64,000 nucleotides of DNA from CAIQPS01 sp963783835 (GTDB lineage Bacteria > Actinomycetota > Thermoleophilia > RBG-16-64-13): contig CAWAOX010000011.1 of assembly GCA_963783835.1 (NCBI GenBank), positions 1 through 64,000 of the forward strand, written 5' to 3'. The notes beneath the pieces are model-generated. The model worked only from the letters and a program-made list of their open reading frames with translations. It had not been told where the DNA came from and did no database searches. Below, piece by piece: positions 35,329 to 43,325 of the stretch (position 1 is the stretch's first letter; each line of letters starts with the position of its first letter). The translations under genes and the position numbers were made by a program.

Positions 35329-35685
35329 ATGACCGAAAAGCCGTCCATCTTCTCCTATTACCGGGGCAGCAAAGAACCCAGTTTCGCCACCCGGACAGAG
35401 CTCGAAGCGGCCAAGCTGTTCGACTACCACCGCATCGCCTGGGAGTACGAGCCACGCACGTTCATCTTGGAACAGGACGATCGGGGGAACATCCTCGAAG
35501 CGTTCACCCCCGACTTCTATCTGCCCGACCTCGAGCTGTTCATCGAGGTGACCGAGATGAAACAGTCCCTCGTCACAGCAAAGAACCGCAAGGTCCGCAA
35601 GCTGAGGGAGAAATTCCCGGAGGTGCGCGTCAAGCTCCTCTACCGCAAAGACTTCGTCCGGATGGCCCAGAAATACGGCTTGTGA
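35329..35685 (+). CDS. PD-(D/E)xK nuclease-like hypothetical protein
   Basis: 118 residues. The central part EAFTPDFYLPDLELFIEVTEMKQ has the pattern of Vsr-like and other PD-(D/E)xK nuclease folds: Pro-Asp, a strand, then Glu-x-(T)-Glu-Met-Lys, followed by a helix KNRKVRKLREKF and strand VKLLYRKDF. An N-terminal helix with TELEAAKLFDYHRIAWEYEPRTF matches the family's start. The catalytic Lys slot reads EVTEMK rather than ExK, so activity is uncertain. It lies seven bases before hpt and shares its transcript. Confidence 0.65.
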   Translation: MTEKPSIFSYYRGSKEPSFATRTELEAAKLFDYHRIAWEYEPRTFILEQDDRGNILEAFTPDFYLPDLELFIEVTEMKQSLVTAKNRKVRKLREKFPEVRVKLLYRKDFVRMAQKYGL

Positions 35686-35692
35686 GACCCTG

Positions 35693-36265
35693 ATGGAACC
35701 GCGTGCACCCGGCAGTCCCGAGATAGGCCCGATCTTCCTGGATGCGGACGCCATCTCCGCCCGGGTCGCAGAGTTGGGGGCCGAGATAAGCCGCGACTAC
35801 CAGGGCGAGGACATACTTCTGGTGGGCCTGCTCAAGGGCTCGGTCTTCTTCCTTGCCGATCTCGCCCGGGCGATCGACCTCCCGCTGGAGATCGACTTCC
35901 TCAGCCTCAGCTCGTACACCAAGGAGCACGACCAGACCGGCTCCAAAGCCATACGCTTCCTCAAGGACCTCGACCAGCCGGTCAAGGACAAGAACGTGAT
36001 CGTCGTGCAGGACATGATCGACTCGGGACTCACGCTCCACTTCATCAATCGCTCGCTCAGCCTGCGGCGTCCCCGCACCCTCGAGGCCTGCATCCTCTTC
36101 GACCGTCCCCAGTTGCGCCTGGTCGATCTCGAAGTCCGCTACCGGGGGTTCGAGGTGCCGGACGATTTCTTCGTAGGCTACGGGTTCGACTATCAGCAGT
36201 TGTTTCGCAATCTCCCCTACGTGGCCTATCTGAAGGCCCACGATCACCAGCCTGCTCTCTTCTGA
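35693..36265 (+). CDS. hpt: Hypoxanthine phosphoribosyltransferase
   Basis: 190 residues. It salvages hypoxanthine or guanine with PRPP. LLVGLLKGSVFFLADLARAI, the flexible-loop LSLSSYTKEHDQTGS, and the PRPP motif VIVVQDMIDSGLTL are present; the usual VEDI(I/V)DTGxT has become VQDMIDSGLT, keeping the two acids' position as Gln-Asp. C-terminal DDFFVGYGFDYQQLFRNLPYV is normal. It is followed by the frameshifted hydrolase after ten bases. Confidence 0.93.
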   Translation: MEPRAPGSPEIGPIFLDADAISARVAELGAEISRDYQGEDILLVGLLKGSVFFLADLARAIDLPLEIDFLSLSSYTKEHDQTGSKAIRFLKDLDQPVKDKNVIVVQDMIDSGLTLHFINRSLSLRRPRTLEACILFDRPQLRLVDLEVRYRGFEVPDDFFVGYGFDYQQLFRNLPYVAYLKAHDHQPALF

Positions 36266-36275
36266 GCACGCGGCG

Positions 36276-37077
36276 ATGCGAGCGACCGCCGTCCACCTAC
36301 GCTCCATCCGGGCCTCAGAGCCGACAGCCGATATCGACCTTGCGGCGACCCTGTACCTCCCCGATAGAGCCGGACGGTCCTCCCGCCCCCGGGCTGATAG
36401 TCGGCCATGGCGCCGGCAGCCGCAGAACTCGCCACGAGGCCTTCTGCCGGGAAGCGTGCTCCAGTGGATTCGCCGTCCTCGCACTCGACTTCCGCGGCCA
36501 CGGAGACAGTGGGGGCGCCGCGGACGGGCCGCTGGAGCAGGACATCCTTGCGGCTGCCGGCTTTCTCCGCGGCCATCCTGCCGTCGAAGGCGCCCACATC
36601 TGCTACCGGGGCTCGAGCATGGGCGGCTTCTACGGGCTGAAGGCGGCACCCGAGGCTGGTCTAACGGCGCTCGCGCTTGTCTGCCCGGCGAGCGAACGGG
36701 TGATCCTGGATGCGCTCGACGGAGCCGATGACGACGGGGCATATGCCGTGACACCCGCAGATAGGGGCGGCGCGACGCAGACCGCCGCCTCGACCCGGTG
36801 GGACGTGCCGTGCCTCAGGGCCTACTTCGAGCGGCAGGATAGCCTCGCGCTCGCCGCACGGGTGCGGTGCCCGGTGCTACTGGTCCACGCCCGGGCGGAC
36901 TCCGTGGTCCCGTTTGGGCACTCTCTCACGCTGGCCCGGCACCTGGGCGGCGATGTCACTCTCCTTGGCCTGGCCCACGGGACGCACACGACCGCTCAGC
37001 ACGACCCGGCTATCCACCGGTGGACCGTACGCTGGCTGCTCGACCAGGTCAAGGGCGCATGCACTGAACGTACTTGA
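36276..37077 (+). pseudogene. Alpha/beta hydrolase, frameshifted
   Basis: ATG 36276 starts MRATAVHLRSIRASEPTADIDLAATLYLPD, a typical beta-strand start. At 36366 one extra A shifts the frame; the rest reads EPDGPPAPGLIVGHGAGSRRTRHEAF in the next frame, which alone could start at 36340. The second part has the oxyanion GHGAGS, FRGHGDSGG, the nucleophile elbow RGSSMGGF, the acid in LVHARADSVVPF and the His in GLAHGTHT. It resembles small dienelactone-hydrolase-like esterases. The 3' end overlaps the convergent csoR by 29 bases. Real mutation or sequence error cannot be told apart. Confidence 0.8.
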
Positions 37078-37357
37078 AGAACACGTCGAAGGCCTTCTCC
37101 AGCGCGACCGGATCGAGCCGGGCACCGGTCTCGTCCTCGAGGCAATCCTTCATGTGATGGCTGATGAGATGGGTGCCCACCCTATCAAGCGCGGACTTGA
37201 CAGCTGCCAGTTGCGCGAGGATGTCCTCGCAGTCCTTGCCTTGCTCGATCATCCGCTGCAGGCCCCGCACCTGGCCCTCGATGCGGGCCAGACGGTTGAG
37301 TACGCGCGCGTCGTCCTTGCCCATGGCCCGCTTCGCGTCTGCTGCGTCAGATGACAT
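37049..37357 (-). CDS. csoR: CsoR/FrmR family metal-sensitive repressor
   Basis: 102 residues from ATG 37357, which has AAGGAGGG six bases upstream; the frame is open to 37528 but that part covers tRNA-Gly. All-helical DUF156 repressor that releases DNA on binding Cu(I) or, in the FrmR branch, formaldehyde. Helix 1 RLARIEGQVRGLQRMIEQ is followed by the first Cys in DCEDILAQLAAVKSAL and by HLISHHMKDCL, giving the Cys-His-Cys set expected for Cu(I). No copper-transport gene is adjacent in the window. Confidence 0.87.
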   Translation of the reverse strand: MSSDAADAKRAMGKDDARVLNRLARIEGQVRGLQRMIEQGKDCEDILAQLAAVKSALDRVGTHLISHHMKDCLEDETGARLDPVALEKAFDVFFKYVQCMRP

Positions 37358-37402
37358 TCGACCCTCCTTAGCCCTGGGAGCGTTCTCGCCCCTGGTGCGA
37401 TG

Positions 37403-37418
37403 ATACTCACGGGGGTAC
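37403..37418 (-). promoter_or_regulatory. Possible CsoR-type operator
   Basis: The 16 bases ATACTCACGGGGGTAC (plus strand) have the A/T-G/C-tract layout of CsoR-family sites (TAC, G-run, GTA). It lies 46-61 bases upstream of csoR, where autoregulation is expected. Based on pattern only. Confidence 0.35.
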
Positions 37419-37478
37419 CGGGGAAGCAAGGGACGGAGAGCAAGAGGAGAACAGACAGCCCTTGTGAGGGGAAGATGG

Positions 37479-37551
37479 AGCGGAGTACGGGGGTCGAACC
37501 CGCGACATCCAGCTTGGGAAGCTGGCACTCTACCAACTGAGTTAACTCCGC
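37479..37551 (-). tRNA. tRNA-Gly (anticodon CCC)
   Basis: 73-nt cloverleaf on the minus strand. Acceptor GCGGAGT pairs with ACTCCGC with discriminator T. The anticodon stem CCAGC/GCTGG closes the loop TTCCCAA, giving CCC. The T-loop is GTTCGAC. No encoded CCA. It lies upstream of csoR. Confidence 0.94.
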
Positions 37552-37727
37552 CCGGCTAGAGACCCACTGGGAGCGCAGATTCTACCACAACCCGCGCTTC
37601 GGCTGCCCCGCCCGAGGGTCTTGGGCCAGGCCGGCGGACGACCAGTACGCCGCAAGCGGACGGCGTTTCCGCTGCGGGTACTCGCTACCAGCGATATCTT
37701 TCCCCTGCAAAGAGACTCCCAGGGGGT

Positions 37728-37755
37728 TGACTGCCCCGCTAACCCGAGTACAATA
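37728..37755 (+). promoter_or_regulatory. Sigma-A promoter of the candidate small RNA
   Basis: TTGACT, 16-base spacer and TACAAT. The -10 is part of an inverted repeat GTACA-ATAC-TGTAC (about 37748-37761), which could be a repressor site. Confidence 0.7.
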
Positions 37756-37759
37756 CTGT

Positions 37760-37916
37760 ACAGAGTCCCGAGAGTTCAGACGCAGCATCTGAGGAGCTTA
37801 CAAGGGGACCCGTGGAGGAAACGCGAAGGCAAATGATCGCGGAGTACAGCGAAGCGGGAACGAAGTAAGAGCCGTTGAAAGATGAAAAGCGAGTTCACTC
37901 GGGGCTCGCTTTTTTT
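37760..37916 (+). ncRNA. Candidate structured small RNA of unknown family
   Basis: About 157 nt between a good promoter and a terminator, in an intergenic region with no supported protein gene. Pairings seen: GTCCC (37764 on) with GGGAC near 37803-37810, enclosing TCAGA/TCTGA; CGCGA/TCGCG near 37820-37845 around an A/G-rich loop; and CCCG with CGGG across that hairpin. Purine-rich single-strand runs (GGAGGAAACGC, GAAGGC) look conserved in style. A short frame starting GTG or ATG and ending TAA (MIAEYSEAGTK) lies inside but has weak support. It could be related to the raiA-type RNAs known from Clostridia and Actinobacteria; I could not confirm this. Confidence 0.6.
37885..37916. terminator. 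Bidirectional rho-independent terminator
   Basis: AAAAGCGAG pairs with CTCGCTTTT around an 11-base loop, followed by TTTTTTT on the plus strand, ending the small RNA. On the minus strand the same hairpin has TTTTC after it and lies 33 bases past mutM, so it probably ends that transcript as well. Confidence 0.9.
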
Positions 37917-37948
37917 GTTGCCTGCCACGCGTCATCGCCGCCGCCTTC

Positions 37949-38797
37949 TCACCTCTGGCAGTCGGGACAGTAGGCGGTGCCTCTCCCCCCGACCACCGCA
38001 CGTACCATGATGCCCCCGCAACGCCGGCACTCAAGCCCTTGCCTGCCATACGCCTGCAGCCAGTCCTGGAAGCTCCCCGCCCGCCCCTCGGTGTCGACGA
38101 AGTCGGACAGCGTGCAGCCGAGCAGCCGCACTCCCTCCGACAGTCTGGTACGGATCTCGGCGGCCAGGCAGCAGACCTGTTCCTCAACGAGAGAGCCGGC
38201 AGCGCGCAGCGGCGAGAGCGCCGTCCACCACAGAATCTCGTCGGCATAGATGTTCCCTATGCCGGACAGGTGCCTCTGGTCGAGTAGGAACGCCTTGAGC
38301 GGGGCAGAGCGGCCTCGCAGGCGGCTTTCGAGATATGCCGCGTCCCACTCCCCTCGCCACGCGTCGGGACCGAGCAGAGCCAGCCGGGGAGCCGGGCCGC
38401 GCGCAGTCAGGTGCAGCCGGCCGAACTTCCGCATGTCTCGGAACTCGAGACTGACCTCCCGGCCGGTGGCCTCGCCCAGGCCGGTGCCGTCAGGCGCGCC
38501 GCCCAGGCGAAAGACGAAGCGCGTGTGCCCCCCGCCCTCCTCCGGGTCTATCAGCAACTGCCCGGTCATGCCAAGATGAAGCGTAAGGAATAGATCGCCG
38601 TCCAGCGCGACGATGAGGAACTTGCCCAGCCGCTCCACCCGCTCGACGCGGTGACCCGGCAACGAGGAGAGCACGTCCTCCGGGCCGCAATCCCGGAGCA
38701 TGAAGGGCTCGACCTGCTCGACCGAGATAAAAGTCAGGCCTTCCAGGCCGGCAGCAAGCTGGCCCCTGACGGTCTCGACTTCGGGCAGTTCGGGCAC
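37949..38797 (-). CDS. mutM: Formamidopyrimidine-DNA glycosylase
   Basis: 282 residues. Removes 8-oxoguanine and ring-opened purines and nicks the strand. The mature N-terminus PELPEVETVR has the catalytic Pro and Glu; LGKFLIVALDGDLFLTLHLGMTGQLL and DMRKFGRLHL follow; the helix-two-turn-helix region is LSGIGNIYADEILWWTALSP; the zinc finger is CRRCGG...CPDCQR at the end. GTG start. It lies 13 bases after argS. Confidence 0.95.
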   Translation of the reverse strand: MPELPEVETVRGQLAAGLEGLTFISVEQVEPFMLRDCGPEDVLSSLPGHRVERVERLGKFLIVALDGDLFLTLHLGMTGQLLIDPEEGGGHTRFVFRLGGAPDGTGLGEATGREVSLEFRDMRKFGRLHLTARGPAPRLALLGPDAWRGEWDAAYLESRLRGRSAPLKAFLLDQRHLSGIGNIYADEILWWTALSPLRAAGSLVEEQVCCLAAEIRTRLSEGVRLLGCTLSDFVDTEGRAGSFQDWLQAYGRQGLECRRCGGIMVRAVVGGRGTAYCPDCQR

Positions 38798-38810
38798 GGT
38801 TGATCGGCCG

Positions 38811-40601
38811 CTACATGCTCTCCGGGGCGCTCACCCCGAGAAGGTCGAGGCAACGGGATATCACCGTCCGTGTCACCAGACACAACGCGAGGCGCGACGA
38901 GGCTTCGGCCGGCGGCACTCCTATCACGCGGCAGTGCTTGTAGAACACGTGAAAATCGGCGGCCAACTCCTGGGCGTATGCGGCGATGCGGTGCGGTGCG
39001 CGCCGTTCGGCCGAATCCTGGACGACCCAGGCGAAGGTCTCCAACCGCTTGATGAGAGCTCGCTCGTAGGCAGAGGCGAACACCGCGGGATCATCCGGGA
39101 CCACGGCCGGGGTCTCGGCCGGCACGTTGCGCAGGATGCTCGCGATGCGGGCGTGCGCGTACTGAACGTAGTACACGGGATTCTCCTGCGACTGCTGCCG
39201 CGCGAGGCCCAGGTCCAGATCGAGCGTCTGGTCGTGCGAGCGCATCACCAGGAAGAAGCGGGCCGCGTCGACCCCTATGGCCTGCACCAGTTCTCCGAGG
39301 GTGACCATCTCTCCCCGCCGGGTCGACATCTGCCGCAGTTCGCCCTGTTCGAGCAGGTTGACGAGCTGCCCGATGACGACCTCGAGGGCGCCGGGCCGCC
39401 CGGCGAGGATCTCGACGGCCGCCTTCATGCGGGGGACATACCCGTGATGGTCGGCGCCCCAGATGTTGATGAGATGGTCGAAACCCCGCTCGAGCTTGCT
39501 CTCGTGATACGCGATGTCGGCGGCGAAGTAGGTCGGCCGCCCGTTGCTCCGCACGAGCACCCGGTCTTTGTCATCACCGCGCGTGGTGGTCCGCAGCCAG
39601 ACGGCGCCACCCTCCCGATAGGCCTCCCCCTTCTCTAGCAGCCCAGCGACGACCCGGTCGAGCTCACCGCCGACGTGGAGCGCGGTCTCGCTGAACCAGC
39701 AGTCGAACTCTACCCGGAACGCCGCCAGCTCTGCCCGCATCCCCTCCAGCATCAGGGCGCAGGCCCGCTGCCGGAAGAAGGCCACTGCCTCGTCGATGCC
39801 GGGATCGGCCGGCCACTCGGACTGCCCCTCCAGCTCATCGGCCTCCTCGGGCTCCTCGTCGGCGTCATCGAGGGTCGCCTCCGGCTGTCCGGCCGCCGAG
39901 ACGTAGGCCGGCGCCATGTCTGCGCGGGCCGCCAAGGAGAGCGCGGCCAGGTACCGGTCGCCCACCTCGGTCTTTATCGTCTCCGCCACATCCTTGACGT
40001 ACTCCCCCTGGTAGCCGTCGGTGGGGACGGCTACGTCGATATTGAACGACTGAGCGTATCTTGCCGCCACGCTCCGGCCGAAGCGGTCCATCTGGCGACC
40101 GTAGTCGTTGATATAGAACTCGGCGGAGACCTTGGCGCCGCTGAAGGCCATCAGACGATGCAGAGCGTCGCCATAGGCCGCATAGCGGCCGTGACCCACA
40201 TGCAGCGGGCCGTTGGGGTTCACGCTGACGAACTCGAGGTTCACCCAGGGATGAGGACGCTCCTCGTCACGACCGATCTGAGCTCCCTGACCGAGCATCT
40301 CGGTCATCACCTCGGCATAGGCAGCGCCGCTGAGCGTGAAATTGAGGAATCCCGGCCCCGCTACTTCTATACGCTCCACCAGCCGCGAGACGTCCGGGTC
40401 GGCGAGCAACCGATCTCGTAGCTCTTCAGCGAGTCCCTTGGGCGCGCGTTTGGCGGTCTTCGCCAGCTGCATGCAGAGCGGAGTCGCGTAGTCGCCGTGG
40501 GCCTCCTCCGCCGGGCGCTCGAGGCGGACCTCAGGCGTCTCCGCCCACCCCTGCTCCTCGGCCCAGCGGGCCGCCACTCTCTTCACGAGTTCGGTTATCA
40601 C
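38811..40601 (-). CDS. argS: Arginyl-tRNA synthetase
   Basis: 596 residues, GTG start. Class I synthetase: the N-terminal Add-1 domain ERPAEEAHGDYATPLCMQLA, the HIGH motif NPNGPLHVGHGRYAAYGD, INDYGRQMDRFG, and C-terminal anticodon-binding helices. A Glu/Asp-rich insert of about 40 residues (near 250-285) lies within the catalytic domain and looks unstructured. As in most ArgS the KMSK loop is not obvious; the equivalent is KMSTRRGE-like RQMSTRRGEMVTL. Confidence 0.96.
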   Translation of the reverse strand: MITELVKRVAARWAEEQGWAETPEVRLERPAEEAHGDYATPLCMQLAKTAKRAPKGLAEELRDRLLADPDVSRLVERIEVAGPGFLNFTLSGAAYAEVMTEMLGQGAQIGRDEERPHPWVNLEFVSVNPNGPLHVGHGRYAAYGDALHRLMAFSGAKVSAEFYINDYGRQMDRFGRSVAARYAQSFNIDVAVPTDGYQGEYVKDVAETIKTEVGDRYLAALSLAARADMAPAYVSAAGQPEATLDDADEEPEEADELEGQSEWPADPGIDEAVAFFRQRACALMLEGMRAELAAFRVEFDCWFSETALHVGGELDRVVAGLLEKGEAYREGGAVWLRTTTRGDDKDRVLVRSNGRPTYFAADIAYHESKLERGFDHLINIWGADHHGYVPRMKAAVEILAGRPGALEVVIGQLVNLLEQGELRQMSTRRGEMVTLGELVQAIGVDAARFFLVMRSHDQTLDLDLGLARQQSQENPVYYVQYAHARIASILRNVPAETPAVVPDDPAVFASAYERALIKRLETFAWVVQDSAERRAPHRIAAYAQELAADFHVFYKHCRVIGVPPAEASSRLALCLVTRTVISRCLDLLGVSAPESM

Positions 40602-40618
40602 TGGCTGTCTGGTCCTCT

Positions 40619-41641
40619 CTAGGAGTCGACTTTGGCGGGAGCGACGATGAGCTCCTCGAGCTTGGTTATCTGGGCCGGGGTGCCGATGGCAATGATCCTG
40701 TCGCCGGTGTTCAGGTGCGAGTCGGGGGCGGGGTTGGTGGCAAAGACCCCTGTAGCGGCGCGCCTCACCGCCAGGATGGTGGCTCCCGTCCGGGAGCGGA
40801 TCTCAAGGTCGCCGATAGAGCGGCCTATGGCGCAGCACTCTCCACCCAGCTCCAACTCCTCCACACGGAACTCCAACTCACCCCCGCCGGTCACCACCTC
40901 CAAGTAGTCGCTAACGAGCGGCTTGAGCATCAGGGTGGCCATCCGCTTGCCGCCGAGACCGTAGGGGGTGACCACGTTGTCGGCGCCGGCCCGCATGAGC
41001 TTGCTCACGATGTCCTCCGAGCCCGCCCTCGCGACGATGAGGAGCTTCGGGTTGAGCACCCGGGCAGAAAGCGTGAGAAAGATGTTGCCCGCATCCGATC
41101 CCAATGCTGCCACCAGGCCCTTCGCGCGCGCAATGCCCGCAATGTGCAGGACGTCGTCGGCGGTGGCGTCGCCGCTCACCGCCAGGAACCCATCGGCCTC
41201 CGCGCGGCTCACGCTCCCCTGATCGCTGTCCACGATGACAAACGGCGCGTTGTGCGCCGCGAACTGCCGCGCGACGGCCTCCCCTACCCGGCCGTAGCCG
41301 CAGACGATGAAGTGCGCGTCCAGCTTGTCCACCTGCCTCTTCACCGCCCTTCTCCGGAACACGCCTGTGAGTTGCCCGCCGATAACAAACTCGACCATCC
41401 GCCCGATGCCGTAGAGGATGGTGCCCACGCCTCCGATGATCAGGAGCAGCGTGAAGATCTGGCCCGCCTGAGAGAGCGGGTGCACCTCTCCGAACCCGAC
41501 CGTGAAGATAGTGGTCACGGTCATGTAGAGGGAGTCTAGCAGGCTCCAGCCCTCGATCAGGGCATAGCCGACGGTGCCTATCACGATGATCGCAAGGATC
41601 GCCGCGATGACGATGAGCCCGGTCTTCAACTCCCCACGCAT
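40619..41641 (-). CDS. Two-TM potassium channel with RCK/TrkA domain
   Basis: 340 residues. The first 25 residues form TM1; the pore helix and filter TVTTIFTVGFGEVHPL (TVGFGE instead of TVGYGD) and TM2 (LLLIIGGVGTILYGIGRM) follow. From about residue 110 a TrkA-N/RCK domain begins (FIVCGYGRVGEAVARQF, NAD-type GxGxxG), then RARGSEDI..KLMRAGADNVVTPY, and a TrkA-C domain at the C-terminus (about 260-330). MthK-like channels gate K+ by ligand binding to the RCK ring. It lies between rlmH and argS. Confidence 0.92.
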   Translation of the reverse strand: MRGELKTGLIVIAAILAIIVIGTVGYALIEGWSLLDSLYMTVTTIFTVGFGEVHPLSQAGQIFTLLLIIGGVGTILYGIGRMVEFVIGGQLTGVFRRRAVKRQVDKLDAHFIVCGYGRVGEAVARQFAAHNAPFVIVDSDQGSVSRAEADGFLAVSGDATADDVLHIAGIARAKGLVAALGSDAGNIFLTLSARVLNPKLLIVARAGSEDIVSKLMRAGADNVVTPYGLGGKRMATLMLKPLVSDYLEVVTGGGELEFRVEELELGGECCAIGRSIGDLEIRSRTGATILAVRRAATGVFATNPAPDSHLNTGDRIIAIGTPAQITKLEELIVAPAKVDS

Positions 41642-41657
41642 GCCGCCTCAGAACTGA

Positions 41658-42122
41658 CTAGTGGTGGTACGGCTCTCCGCGCTCGATGCGGATGGCCCGG
41701 TACAACTGCTCCAGAACGATACACCGTGCCATCTGATGAGGGAATGTCAGACGCGAAAGAGACCAGCGCTGGTCCGCCGCGGCGAGGACGCGCGCGTCAA
41801 GGCCCGAGGCTCCGCCCAGGAGGAACTGGAAATGACTCTGACCATGCAGCTTCCTCTGGGCGAGGAACGCGCTCCACTCCTCCGAGGAGTACTGCTGCCC
41901 CCGGCTGTCGAGAGCGATGGTATAGGCCCCTTTGCGCAGCAGGCCAAGCAACGCCGTCCCCTCTTTGGCCCGGGCGTTGTCCTCTCCCCCGGCAAGAGCC
42001 GTCTCGGTTACTTCGAAGACCTCGACCTCGGCGTACGGCCGCATGAGTCCCTCGTAGTGGCGCCAGGCAGGCTGATACTCCCGAGCGAGCCGCCCCACAC
42101 AGACAAGAGTGAGCCGCGTCAA
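41658..42122 (-). CDS. rlmH: 23S rRNA pseudouridine1915 N3-methyltransferase
   Basis: 154 residues; TTG start. SPOUT-fold methylase that modifies pseudouridine 1915 of 23S rRNA. Conserved blocks: TIALDSRGQQYSSEEWSAFL, FLLGGASGLD and the knot end LSRLTFPHQMARCIVLEQLYRAIRIERGEPYHH. Length is normal. It starts 18 bases after the DUF4388 gene. Confidence 0.95.
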   Translation of the reverse strand: MTRLTLVCVGRLAREYQPAWRHYEGLMRPYAEVEVFEVTETALAGGEDNARAKEGTALLGLLRKGAYTIALDSRGQQYSSEEWSAFLAQRKLHGQSHFQFLLGGASGLDARVLAAADQRWSLSRLTFPHQMARCIVLEQLYRAIRIERGEPYHH

Positions 42123-42140
42123 CCTCGCTCCCCGCGGCGT

Positions 42141-42839
42141 TTAGATGAAGGAGAGGTCGTCGGGGTCGTCGTCTTCGCGGACCACCGCCCGCTTGCGGCG
42201 GCGGCCCCCGAAACTGGAGTCCTTGAGGACGCTCGGCATGTTGCGCCACAGACAGATATCCTGCTTGAGATAGCGCGCTTTGATCTTGTCGGAGCACTCC
42301 AACGTGCAGCTCAGGCACAGCTCTTCCTCGACGAGAACCTTCTCCCGGCGCGGCCTCTCCCCCTCGTCTACCCTTCGGTAGGCGTCAAGTAGCAGGTTCT
42401 CTACAGAGGTGGACGGCACCACCCGGAAATGGATGCCCCGCGCAGGCACGACGAACCGGAAGGTCCCCGTGCTCCAGTACATCAACTGCATCACTTGGTC
42501 TGCAGCATGCCGGTCGACGATAGACACCAGAGTCGGCGCGTCGGCGTGGGCCGCCTGCAGAAGGTGCGCCATAAGCGGCTGGCCCTCATCGTCGCTGGAC
42601 CACCTCATCCAGCATTCCTTGACCTCGGTCTCGGTCAGCGCGCCGGCGGCGACAAGCCGGGGTCCGAGGTCCTCATCGGCCTGGGCAAGGCTGATCGCCT
42701 CGATCCGTCCCGCCGACAGGTACACGGCCCCTTGCTCCTCGAAGTCCTGTATCTCGAGCACGCCCGTCCGCCGCTGCGTCGCGAGGAACTGCAGCACACC
42801 AAAAAGCGGGAACTCGGCTATGTCTCCCCAGAGGATCAC
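42141..42839 (-). CDS. DUF4388 (PATAN-type) domain protein
   Basis: 232 residues; GTG start. The N-terminus WGDIAEFPLFGVLQFLATQRRTGVLEIQDFEEQGAVYLSAGRIEAISLA is the DUF4388/PATAN fold found in gliding and type IV pilus regulators. A middle part with DRHAADQVMQLMYWSTGTFRFV repeats the theme. The tail has a Cys pair (CLSCTLECS) and an Arg/Asp-rich end. Role unknown; such proteins often adapt signalling complexes. It heads the rlmH-channel-argS-mutM run and is divergent from the DUF485 gene. Confidence 0.8.
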   Translation of the reverse strand: MILWGDIAEFPLFGVLQFLATQRRTGVLEIQDFEEQGAVYLSAGRIEAISLAQADEDLGPRLVAAGALTETEVKECWMRWSSDDEGQPLMAHLLQAAHADAPTLVSIVDRHAADQVMQLMYWSTGTFRFVVPARGIHFRVVPSTSVENLLLDAYRRVDEGERPRREKVLVEEELCLSCTLECSDKIKARYLKQDICLWRNMPSVLKDSSFGGRRRKRAVVREDDDPDDLSFI

Positions 42840-43042
42840 TCTTCTCCGATTCTAACGCATCAGCCTTTCACTCATATCGGCACGAAGCCGCGGTGGACTA
42901 GAGGCTGCAGGCAACCGGTCCGGGCCCCTTGACACGGGGAGTGACAGCACCGAAAATACCCAGGGGCGTTTTTGCAAGCGGCAGAGACGTAAACCATAGG
43001 TGGCCCGATGCGGTCGCCTGTGCATTTGGGAGGGGGATGCGC

Positions 43043-43324
43043 ATGCTCCACGAGCCTGCAGCGGTACACGGCGTAGACGAGGCGGCTGCCTACAAGCGGC
43101 GCCTTGGACTCAAGATGCTGGCCTTCTACACCGTGCTCTACGTGATCTTCATCATCATCAACGTCGTTTGGCCCAAAGCGATGGGCGTTATCGTAGTCGC
43201 CGGCCTGAATCTCGCGATCATCTACGGCTTCGCGCTGATCATCATAGCCCTCCTTCTCGCCCTCCTCTACAACTGGCTGTGCACCAGGCACGAGAAGACC
43301 TTCGAGACCGAGGGGAAGGCCTGA
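43043..43324 (+). CDS. DUF485 membrane protein (acetate symporter partner)
   Basis: 93 residues from ATG 43043 (an ATG at 43037 would add two); GGAGGGGG precedes at six bases. Two transmembrane helices (about 27-46 and 58-82) in the DUF485 pattern KMLAFYTVLYVIFIIINVVWP...LNLAIIYGFALIIIALLLALLYNWLC. DUF485 proteins are nearly always cotranscribed with ActP-type symporters, as here (next start two bases away). A TTGACA at 42929-42934 may be its -35. Confidence 0.88.
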   Translation: MLHEPAAVHGVDEAAAYKRRLGLKMLAFYTVLYVIFIIINVVWPKAMGVIVVAGLNLAIIYGFALIIIALLLALLYNWLCTRHEKTFETEGKA

Positions 43325-43325
43325 C

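Noticed and set aside
37812..37871. A short frame (18 codons) within the candidate small RNA, with AAGGGG upstream.
   Set aside because: The codons fall across the predicted stems, and there is no known leader-peptide pattern. RNA function fits better.
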